Positions 6,879 through 12,170 of a stretch of DNA of 12,170 bases are shown in pieces. The notes beneath the pieces were generated by a model. It did not search any database. It was not told the origin of the DNA and saw only the letters and a program-made list of their open reading frames with translations. Origin of the DNA: Lysobacteraceae bacterium (lineage in GTDB: Bacteria; Pseudomonadota; Gammaproteobacteria; Steroidobacterales; Steroidobacteraceae); assembly GCA_012516015.1 (NCBI GenBank), contig JAAYXG010000471.1, positions 1-12,170 on the forward strand, written 5' to 3'. Each line of letters begins with the position of its first letter. Within the stretch, counting starts at the first letter, position 1. Position numbers and translations under genes: made by a program.

Positions 6879-7140
6879 ACTACGGGCATGGGGCTTGGGG
6901 CCTGGGGCTTGGGTCGGAAGTGAAAACGAAGAAGGGCTTGGGGCGTGGGCTTGGGCCGGAGTGAGAACGAAGAAGGGCTTGGGGTGCCCTTCCTCAACTA
7001 TCTTACTTCCGACCCAAGTCCCAGGCCCCAAGCCCCACGCCCTTAGGTCGCCCCAGGCCCCAAGCCCCAAGCCCTTAGGTCGCCCGCTTCTAACCCATGC
7101 CCCATGCCCCACGCCCCATGCCCCATGCCCCATGCCCCGA
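6879..7140. repeat. Large composite heptad array, six blocks
   Basis: The array fills the whole gap between the symporter stop and the ATL start. Blocks in order: GGGCATG, GGGCTTG, GGGCCTG, GGGCTTG (6884-6911); a second G-rich block (6934-6956) preceded by a copy of the same 20-odd-base spacer (cggaagtgaaaacgaagaag); a short third G-rich block (6975-6985); a C-rich block at 7011-7042; another at 7051-7075, both followed by CCCTTAGGTCG; and CCCATGC repeated six times with one variant (7094-7135). The outer block 6884-6922 is the near-complement of 7004-7042. The G-rich blocks meet the pattern of plus-strand G-quadruplexes. Confidence 0.85.
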
Positions 7141-8595
7141 CTAAATCGGAATCCGATCGTGCACCGTCTCTTGCGCGCGATCCGCGCGATCCGGATTGCG
7201 GCGTCGCTCGCCGCCCGTGAGCGCGATGCCGAGCGACGCGACGAACGGGAGAACGCGTTCGAGAAAATCGCCGGGCGAGTCCGGTAGAAGATGAAATATC
7301 AGCGTCAGGCTGAAACCCGACCACATGGCTCCGAGCATCGAACCGGGGCGAAGGCGCTTACCGCTCAGGCGAACGAGCAATATGGGACCGAATGCGGCGC
7401 CGAGTGCGAGGAACGGCAGCAAGCCATGCCGGCTCAGGTCGAGCGGTACGAGTAACGCGAGCAACACCGATGCGACCGCGGCGAGCGCGAGCGCGAATCG
7501 GGCCCAACCGGATGAAAGCAGCGCGGCAGGGCGACGAAGATCGACCGCGCACTGCGATGCGATCGCCAGCAGCGGACTCGCGATACTGAGCATGAGTGCA
7601 GTGAAGAGCGCGACGACGAACACGGCGGCGATGCCGGGCGGAAGCAAACGCGTCGCGAGCGCATACAGCACCTGCTCGGGGTGTTGAAGCCCGTCGTACA
7701 GCACTCGCGCACACCAACCGCTCAACAGCGCCGCTGCGAGCAACACGGCGCTCGCCAAGGGTGCGATCCAGCGCAGCGCGAGCAAGCTGCGGCCTTCGCG
7801 AACCGCCATGAGACGCACCATCGCATGCGGTTGCCCGAGGATGGCGCTGCCGAGCCCGAGCGCGCCGCCGGCAAGCGCGAGCGCGACAACACCGCTCTTG
7901 CCCGCAAACCAATCGGTCATCGTCGGACCGAGCACGATGAGACCGCTCGTCAGGCCATCCCATCCGCCAAGCGCCACGATCGCAGGTAGCGGCAGCAGCA
8001 GAATCGTGAAGCCCATTGCGACCGTCAGCATCGCGTCGAAGAGGCTGGCGGCACGTATTCCTCCCGCGAGCACGCAGCCGGCGATGACACCGACACTCAG
8101 CATCGCCGTCACGACGATCGAGTTGCCCGCATCCTCATGCAGAAAATAGGCAGCCGCTCTCACGATCCCTCCGACCTGCAGCAACAACAGAAGAATCGCG
8201 ATCGCGGCCGCGGATCGTGCGATCGTCGGCTGCAGCCGGTCGCCGGCATCCGCGCTGATGAACTGCGTCAATGTCACGGCATCTTGCGCCGCCGACATCG
8301 TGCGCAGGCGCGGCGCGACGTAACTCATGCTCAAGAGCGTGCCGAGGAGGAAACCTCCCGCGACCCACATCGCGGAGAGTCCCGAGACAAACGCGGCGCT
8401 CGTCACGAGGACGAGCGTCCAAGCACTCGTCGCGTTGCCGATGTAGCCGAACGCGGCGAGCTTCGCACCGAGGCGCCGATTGGCGATCAGCCAATCCGCT
8501 GCGTGATGCGTTCGTCGCGAAGACCACGCCGCCGCGAAGACGGTAGCGACGATGATCGCGATCAGCATGAGCTGAATTGCCGAGCTTCTCGTCAT
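7141..8595 (-). CDS. Sodium:solute symporter, PutP-type
   Basis: A 484-residue membrane protein with about 12-13 hydrophobic segments, typical for the solute:sodium symporter family. The diagnostic GQPHAMVRLMAVRE (255-268) is the family motif following the extracellular half. By rough alignment to PutP, the Na2-site Ser/Thr pair (STLS) reads LSIAS around 336-340, so one serine ligand seems to be Leu. The start at 8595 lies in an ATGA overlap with the stop of the upstream binding protein, with GAGG close by, so they are co-translated. The substrate is not readable from sequence; proline, another amino acid or a carboxylate are all possible. The C-terminal tail is polar and cytoplasmic, ending next to a heptad array. 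Confidence 0.88.
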   Translation of the reverse strand: MTRSSAIQLMLIAIIVATVFAAAWSSRRTHHAADWLIANRRLGAKLAAFGYIGNATSAWTLVLVTSAAFVSGLSAMWVAGGFLLGTLLSMSYVAPRLRTMSAAQDAVTLTQFISADAGDRLQPTIARSAAAIAILLLLLQVGGIVRAAAYFLHEDAGNSIVVTAMLSVGVIAGCVLAGGIRAASLFDAMLTVAMGFTILLLPLPAIVALGGWDGLTSGLIVLGPTMTDWFAGKSGVVALALAGGALGLGSAILGQPHAMVRLMAVREGRSLLALRWIAPLASAVLLAAALLSGWCARVLYDGLQHPEQVLYALATRLLPPGIAAVFVVALFTALMLSIASPLLAIASQCAVDLRRPAALLSSGWARFALALAAVASVLLALLVPLDLSRHGLLPFLALGAAFGPILLVRLSGKRLRPGSMLGAMWSGFSLTLIFHLLPDSPGDFLERVLPFVASLGIALTGGERRRNPDRADRAQETVHDRIPI

Positions 8596-9452
8596 GGCCT
8601 CGACAATCCCGATGCCGTTCGGCGCAGATTCTCGCGTGCGGTCTCGAGCGCGCGGCACATGCTCCGCGCGCCGGTCACGAGTCGAGGCGTGGCGCGCGCG
8701 AGCTCGTCGGATGGGAGCGTGAAAACATTGCGCGCACGCACGGCAGTGAGCGTCTCCCATCGACGCCAGTGTGCCATCGCATCCGTGACCGAGCTGTCGG
8801 TGGAGACGATCGCGTCCGGATTCGCAGCGATCACTGCTTCGATGCCGATCGTAGGTGCAAGATCGCGCAGCGCTGCAAACACGTTCGTTCCTCCGCACAG
8901 CGCGGCGATCTCGCTGATGATGTGATTGCCGTTGACCGTGTAGAGCGGCCGATCGTTGATCTGCACGAACACGGAAACCGGCTTCCTATCGCGGTACTCC
9001 TCGCGCAAACGCGCGATTTGCGATTCGAATCGTTTCGCTGCAGCGTCGGCGGCGCTTCGGGTACCGGCAAGCTCGCCGAGATGCCGCAGCGCCGCGGAGA
9101 CCTCAGCAAGCGTCTGCGTCGAGACGATCTCCACGTTCAATCCGAGCGCGCGCAACCGCTCGATCGTCGCTGCCGGCGTACCGCTCTCCCACGCCAGGAC
9201 GAAATCGGGTCGAAGCTCGAGCACACGCTCGAGATCCACTCGAAACGCATCGCCGATACGGGGAATCGCACGCGCCGCTTGCGGATAGTCGCTGTACTCG
9301 ACCGTTGCCACGATGCGATCGCCCGCCCCCGCCGCAAACGCAAGCTCGGTGAGGCTTGGTGCGAGACTCACGATGCGTACCTGCGCGCGCTCGGCAGCGA
9401 CGGAGATCGTCGCGAGCGAACACAGCATCAACCAGGCCAGCGTGCGCAACAT
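8592..9452 (-). CDS. BtuF-like periplasmic binding protein
   Basis: A 286-residue class III (helical-backbone) substrate-binding protein, with a signal peptide over residues 1-20 ending VAA. RIVSLAPSLTELAFAAGAGDRIV, the PRIGD segment and LRPDFVLAW are typical of the BtuF/FhuD/FepB fold, and the best resemblance is to cobalamin-binding BtuF. The C-terminal lobe begins around residue 158 (VSVFVQI..RPLYTVNG). Ligands in this group include cobalamin, haem and siderophores; vitamin B12 is my first guess. No permease (BtuC) or ATPase (BtuD) gene is next to it; a sodium symporter follows instead with a 4-bp overlap. Its ATG overlaps the ampD stop in TGATG. Confidence 0.82.
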   Translation of the reverse strand: MLRTLAWLMLCSLATISVAAERAQVRIVSLAPSLTELAFAAGAGDRIVATVEYSDYPQAARAIPRIGDAFRVDLERVLELRPDFVLAWESGTPAATIERLRALGLNVEIVSTQTLAEVSAALRHLGELAGTRSAADAAAKRFESQIARLREEYRDRKPVSVFVQINDRPLYTVNGNHIISEIAALCGGTNVFAALRDLAPTIGIEAVIAANPDAIVSTDSSVTDAMAHWRRWETLTAVRARNVFTLPSDELARATPRLVTGARSMCRALETARENLRRTASGLSRP

Positions 9453-10048
9453 CAGGCGAACCGTTCCCGCGTCGCTCGCAGCATCGCTCGCAGCCGCGGC
9501 CAATCGAACGCGGGGCCGGGATCGGTCTTTCTGCCGGGCGCGACGTCGCTGTGACCCGCGACGCGATCGAGCGACAAAGAGGGATACGCGGCGCAGAGCG
9601 CGACGATGACATCGACGAGCCGGCGATACTGTGCCGGTTCGTAGCCGTGCTCGTCCGTCCCCTCGAGCTCGATGCCGATCGAGAAATCGTTGCAGCGATC
9701 GCGCCCGCAGTAACTCGACTCGCCCGCATGCCACGCACGCCGATGAAACGGCACGTACTGGACGAGCTCGCCGTCGCGGCGAATCAGGACGTGTGACGAC
9801 ACCTTCAATCCCGCGATCTGTGCGAAGTAGGGATGCGCATCGTTCGGCAATGCGTTCGTGAACAATCGATCGATCCAAGGGCCGCCGTATTCGCCCGGCG
9901 GCAAGCTGATGCCGTGGACGATGATGAGCTCCGGCACGCTCCCTTCGGGCCGCGCGTCGTGGTTGGGCGACGGGACGAAGCGGGCTCCCGCCAGTAACCC
10001 CGCTTCCGTGTCGATCGTCAATCGGCCTGCACTCATTTGAACCATCAT
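9452..10048 (-). CDS. ampD: 1,6-anhydro-N-acetylmuramyl-L-alanine amidase AmpD
   Basis: A cytoplasmic zinc amidase that removes the peptide from anhydro-muropeptides in cell-wall recycling and so damps AmpR-dependent beta-lactamase induction. Counting from the ATG at 10036, the zinc ligands are His41 (IIVHGISLPPGEYGG), His162 and Asp172 (GHSDVAPGRKTDPG), with catalytic Glu123 (SIGIELEGTD) and Lys170. Length is 194 residues from 10036, or 198 from the ATG at 10048, against 183 in E. coli. Neither start has a Shine-Dalgarno sequence, and a GTGACG heptad array lies just upstream. It is the first gene of a run with the BtuF-like protein and the symporter. Confidence 0.93.
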   Translation of the reverse strand: MMVQMSAGRLTIDTEAGLLAGARFVPSPNHDARPEGSVPELIIVHGISLPPGEYGGPWIDRLFTNALPNDAHPYFAQIAGLKVSSHVLIRRDGELVQYVPFHRRAWHAGESSYCGRDRCNDFSIGIELEGTDEHGYEPAQYRRLVDVIVALCAAYPSLSLDRVAGHSDVAPGRKTDPGPAFDWPRLRAMLRATRERFA

Positions 10049-10059
10049 GCCACGCGAAA

Positions 10060-10165
10060 GTGACGGGTGACGAGTGACGCGTGACGAGGACCCGCGAAGT
10101 GCGCGGTAGCAACTGGATTTTGTTTTTCTGACGTCTACACGCCTACACTCTACACGTCTGCACGC
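10060..10165. repeat. Heptad array in the divergent ampD/rsmE gap
   Basis: The left arm has four contiguous heptads, GTGACGG, GTGACGA, GTGACGC and GTGACGA (10060-10087). The right arm (10131-10165) is a 7-8 bp repeat of a different sequence, ACGTCTAC, ACGCCTAC, ACTCTAC, ACGTCTGC. CTGAC at 10128-10132, after a T-run, stands at the inner edge of the right arm. Both divergent genes must have promoters here or inside the array; the T-rich core (10117-10127) is the only AT-rich stretch. Confidence 0.75.
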
Positions 10166-10177
10166 CTTGTAAGCCGC

Positions 10178-10912
10178 ATGCGTCTCAATCGAATCTTCTG
10201 CCCCGGTCCGCTCGACGAAGGTACCGAAGCCGCACTCCCTCCCGCAGGCGCCTATCACGTGGCGCGCGTATTGCGAATGCGCGAAGGCGCACCGCTCGTC
10301 GTTTTCGACGGCACCGGGGGCGAATATCGCGCCGAGATCATCCGTATCCAAGGCGACGCTGTGACGGTCAAGCTCGGCGCTCACACGCCGGGCATCGCGG
10401 AATCGCCTCTCAAGCTCACGCTCGTGCAGGGCGTCTCGCGCGGCGAACGCATGGATTGGACACTGCAAAAAGCCACCGAGCTCGGCGTGAACGCGATCGC
10501 GCCCGTGCTCACCGCGCGCAGCGTCGTCAGATTGGACGAGAAGCAAGCGGCGAAGAAGCAACAGCATTGGAACGCCATCGTGATCGGCGCGTGCGAACAG
10601 TGCGGTCGAACCCGCGTCCCGAACGTCAGCACGCCGACCACTTTGCGCAACTATCTTGGTTCGGTAAAAAAAGAGGGGCTGCGACTCGTGCTGAGTCCGG
10701 CTGCACCGGGCTCGCTCGCAGGCCTCACCAGCCTGCCGGCGAAAGTCGAGCTGCTGATTGGCCCTGAAGGCGGCCTCGACGACGATGAGCTCGCCGCCGC
10801 GCGCGCCGCCGGCTTCACGCCAGTGCGCCTCGGCCCGCGCATCCTGCGCACCGAGACCGCCGCGGTCGTCGCACTGAGCGTGTTGCAGGCGCTGTGGGGC
10901 GACCTTCAATGA
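10178..10912 (+). CDS. rsmE: 16S rRNA m3U1498 methyltransferase RsmE
   Basis: A 244-residue SPOUT-class RNA methyltransferase, which adds N3-methyl to U1498 of 16S rRNA using S-adenosylmethionine. An N-terminal PUA-like part (about 1-70, HVARVLRMREG, VFDGTGGEY) is followed by the trefoil-knot domain. Its signatures are QKATELGVNAIAPV (97-110), IGPEGG (194-199) and LGPRILRTETA (218-228), the SAM-binding knot. Length is standard. The ATG at 10178 starts the family N-terminus MRLNRIF but has little Shine-Dalgarno sequence, with an array ending 12 bp upstream. The neighbourhood of rsmE near chp genes resembles the order I recall in Pseudomonas. Confidence 0.95.
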   Translation: MRLNRIFCPGPLDEGTEAALPPAGAYHVARVLRMREGAPLVVFDGTGGEYRAEIIRIQGDAVTVKLGAHTPGIAESPLKLTLVQGVSRGERMDWTLQKATELGVNAIAPVLTARSVVRLDEKQAAKKQQHWNAIVIGACEQCGRTRVPNVSTPTTLRNYLGSVKKEGLRLVLSPAAPGSLAGLTSLPAKVELLIGPEGGLDDDELAAARAAGFTPVRLGPRILRTETAAVVALSVLQALWGDLQ

Positions 10913-10915
10913 AGC

Positions 10916-11001
10916 GGATAGGGGGTAGGGGGTAGGGGGTAGTCAGAGTGCACGCATGCCCTCTTCTTCTGACTATCCCCTACCCCCTAATCACTATCCC
11001 C
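10916..11001. repeat. Heptad inverted repeat in the convergent rsmE/chpC gap
   Basis: GGGGGTA repeats three times exactly (10921-10941), then GTCAGAG. After a 20-base loop, TTCTGAC (10967-10973) opens the other arm with TATCCCC, TACCCCC, TAATCAC, TATCCCC (10974-11001). The inner stem TAGTCAGA / TCTGACTA is perfect. The array begins 3 bp after the rsmE stop and ends 5 bp before the chpC stop. It could act as a two-way terminator. Confidence 0.85.
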
Positions 11002-11006
11002 TTCCT

Positions 11007-11480
11007 TTATGCTGCGCGCGTTTCCTCGCTGATCATCTCTTCAAGATGGTCGAAGTCTGGGATCAGCGGTGACTCGTTGAGCATGCGCACTTGGCAGAGG
11101 ATCGGCCCACGCTCGGGAAACGTGCGACTCGGGTCGGACTTCACGACATCGGCATTCACTCGCACGAGCTGTGGGAAGCCCTGCGTGATCACACCGAAGT
11201 AGCCGCCCGTGATGTGATTCCCCAACGCGACGAAGATGACGATGCGCGTGCGCGTACCGGGCGTCGGCAACGACTGCCCGCAAGCGGCTTCGAACGAGAT
11301 CACAGGCACGGCGCGTCCGCTCCAATGAATGGTCCCCAGATACCACGGCGGCGTGCCTTCCATCTTCTCCGGCGCCTGCCACGTGATGACCTCCGCCACG
11401 CAGGCACGCGGCACGATCAGCCGCTCTTGCGCAAGCGGAATCAGCAGACTGTAGAGCTCGTGGGCGGGGATGTCGCTCAT
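11007..11480 (-). CDS. chpC: CheW-like chemosensory adaptor, probable ChpC
   Basis: A 157-residue protein with a single CheW-type domain over nearly its whole length (LYSLLIPLAQERLIVPRACVAEVI, the YLGTIHWSGRAVPVISFE core, then the IVIFVALG strands). CheW proteins couple receptors to the CheA kinase. It follows directly after a ChpA-type kinase on the same strand, so I call it ChpC of the type IV pilus (Chp) pathway, with plain CheW as the alternative. No chpB (CheB) gene lies between them. The ATG at 11480 has no Shine-Dalgarno sequence, since the upstream 127 bp are a heptad array; the frame is open through that array, so a longer N-terminus cannot be excluded. Confidence 0.78.
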   Translation of the reverse strand: MSDIPAHELYSLLIPLAQERLIVPRACVAEVITWQAPEKMEGTPPWYLGTIHWSGRAVPVISFEAACGQSLPTPGTRTRIVIFVALGNHITGGYFGVITQGFPQLVRVNADVVKSDPSRTFPERGPILCQVRMLNESPLIPDFDHLEEMISEETRAA

Positions 11481-11481
11481 G

Positions 11482-11607
11482 GCTGGGCTCGGGGCTAGGG
11501 GCCAGGGGCTCGGGTTAGAAAGAGAAACGCGATCCGCTCGCGCGGCTTGCGCTGTGCTTGACGCTGCATGGTTTGGCCCAAGCCCCATGCCCCAAGCCCC
11601 GCGCCCT
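11482..11607. repeat. Paired heptad array between chpA and chpC
   Basis: The G-rich arm at 11482-11516 has GCTGGGC, TCGGGGC, TAGGGGC, CAGGGGC and TCGGGTT in exact 7-bp phase, then AGAA, giving the inner-edge motif GTTAGAA. The C-rich arm at 11577-11607 has CCCAAGC, CCCATGC, CCCAAGC and CCCGCGC. The array runs from 1 bp before the chpC ATG to the chpA stop. Confidence 0.82.
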
Positions 11608-11611
11608 TCAT
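11495..11611 (-). other. Possible 38-codon leader ORF crossing the array, between chpA and chpC
   Basis: ATG at 11611 overlaps the chpA stop in ATGA and is preceded, five bases away, by GGAGG within a longer AGAAGGAGGAGGG (11616-11628). The frame runs 38 codons through the array and stops at 11495-11497, 14 bases before the chpC ATG. Its peptide is repeat-encoded (MKGAGLGAWGLG start), so a protein function is unlikely. It may carry ribosomes from chpA to chpC. Confidence 0.35.
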
Positions 11612-12170
11612 AGCGCCCTCCTCCTTCTCGCCTCGACCAGCGGCTCGATCGCATCGAGGAGTTGGTTCTCCTGATACGGCTTGCCGAGGTAGTCGTTGAC
11701 GCCGATCTCGATCGCGCGGGCGCGGTGCTTCTCGCCGACGCGCGAGGTGATCATCACGATCGGAATGTCTGCGAGGCGCGCATCCGCGCGCACGTGCGTC
11801 GCGAGCTCGTAGCCGTCCATGCGCGGCATCTCGATATCGAGCAGAATGATGTCGGGCAGATGCTCTTGCAGAATCGACAGTGCATCGACGCCGTCCTTCG
11901 CCGTCATGACGCGCATGCCGTTGCGCTCGAGCAGTCGCTGCGTGACACGACGGACTGTGATCGAGTCGTCGACGACGAGCGCGAACGTGCGTCTGTCTTC
12001 CTTCGGCGCCTGCGTGTCGATCGCGTGCCTGCGCCAATCGGAGCGTACGAGCGTCGCCATATCCAAGATGATGACGATGCGCCCGTCGCCCAGGATCGTC
12101 GCGCCCGCGATGCCGCGAATCGTCGCGATCTGCGGGCCGACCGACTTCACAACCATCTCGCGGCTGCCGA
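11608..12170 (-). CDS. chpA: ChpA-type hybrid CheA kinase, C-terminal part (partial)
   Basis: The C-terminal end of a larger protein; the frame is open to the window edge at 12170 with no start needed. The first ~45 visible residues (REMVVKSVGPQIATIRGIAG, then GDGRIVIILDMATLV) are the end of a CheA regulatory CheW-like domain. A complete receiver domain follows, with the acidic pair in VVDDS, phospho-acceptor Asp in ILLDIEMPRMDGYE and Lys in GKPY. A CheA with a C-terminal receiver upstream of a CheW-like gene fits ChpA/PilL of the twitching-motility pathway. The histidine phosphotransfer and kinase domains must lie beyond the window. The last Arg residues use AGA AGG AGG AGG, unlike the CGN codons elsewhere, which creates a strong Shine-Dalgarno sequence for what follows. 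Confidence 0.85.
   Translation of the reverse strand, partial: GSREMVVKSVGPQIATIRGIAGATILGDGRIVIILDMATLVRSDWRRHAIDTQAPKEDRRTFALVVDDSITVRRVTQRLLERNGMRVMTAKDGVDALSILQEHLPDIILLDIEMPRMDGYELATHVRADARLADIPIVMITSRVGEKHRARAIEIGVNDYLGKPYQENQLLDAIEPLVEARRRRAL
11616..11628 (-). promoter_or_regulatory. Strong Shine-Dalgarno inside the chpA 3' end
   Basis: Minus-strand AGAAGGAGGAGGG, five bases before ATG 11611. It is the strongest ribosome binding site in the window and is formed by four rare Arg codons at the end of chpA. It points to translational coupling to a downstream gene. Confidence 0.6.

Noticed and set aside
6884..7139. CRISPR array
   Set aside because: The units are 7 bp, directly tandem and degenerate. 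There is no 25-40 bp repeat with unique spacers and no cas gene.
6507..7324. Long open frames crossing 6879-7140 on both strands, giving Gly/Ala/Trp/His-rich peptides (GHGAWG type)
   Set aside because: The heptads GGGCTTG and CCCATGC contain no stop codon in any frame, and 7 is not a multiple of 3, so any frame stays open. The peptides are repeat artefacts with no independent start signal.
10916..11001. Classic intrinsic terminator
   Set aside because: The stem is good but no T-run follows on either strand, so I list it as a repeat with possible terminator activity only.

Overview
The window looks like chromosomal DNA from a high-GC gammaproteobacterium. The genes are of the kind found in Xanthomonadales, Nevskiales or Steroidobacterales: a ChpA/ChpC chemosensory end next to rsmE, an ampD, an ECF sigma factor with a long anti-sigma-like partner, and a YfbK-type VWA lipoprotein. 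This placement rests on protein style and gene neighbourhood, not on a database match. There is no rRNA, tRNA, CRISPR array or phage cassette, and no recognisable transposase gene.

Layout. 1-1060: a thioredoxin and a methionine-R-sulfoxide reductase (MsrB) overlap by 38 bp, an oxidative repair pair. 1174-2460: a GAF sensor histidine kinase whose best-looking start is cut off by an in-frame amber codon. 2461-2872: a non-coding block between two convergent genes, built of nested inverted repeats that include a 214-bp MITE-like unit. 2870-6324 (minus strand): a VWA lipoprotein, an ECF-like sigma factor and a one-TM anti-sigma-like protein, probably one envelope signalling unit. 6507-6878 (minus): an alkyltransferase-like (ATL) DNA repair protein with Trp in place of the catalytic Cys. 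7141-10048 (minus): AmpD, a BtuF-like periplasmic binding protein and a PutP-type sodium/solute symporter, tightly overlapped. 10178-10912 (plus): RsmE. 11007-12170 (minus): a ChpC-like CheW protein and the C-terminal end of a ChpA-type hybrid kinase that runs off the window.

The most striking thing is between the genes. At least six intergenic gaps (991-1059, 4450-4587, 6879-7140, 10049-10177, 10913-11006, 11481-11607) are filled almost edge to edge by short tandem units, mostly 7 bp. The unit sequence differs from gap to gap, but the layout repeats: a G-rich (or GTGAC-type) arm starts at or just after a stop codon, a loop follows, and a C-rich arm ends just before the next start codon. The inner edge of the arms often carries the same small motif, TTC(T/C)(G/A)AC, or its complement GT(C/T)(A/G)GAA. 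Several genes that begin beside an arm have no good Shine-Dalgarno sequence. Heptamer repeats are known in Xanthomonas and in cyanobacteria; the paired-arm layout, the shared junction motif and the gene-to-gene fit are what I would follow up. A looser 9-bp version of the same plan flanks the block at 2481-2872 and appears again at 1-50.
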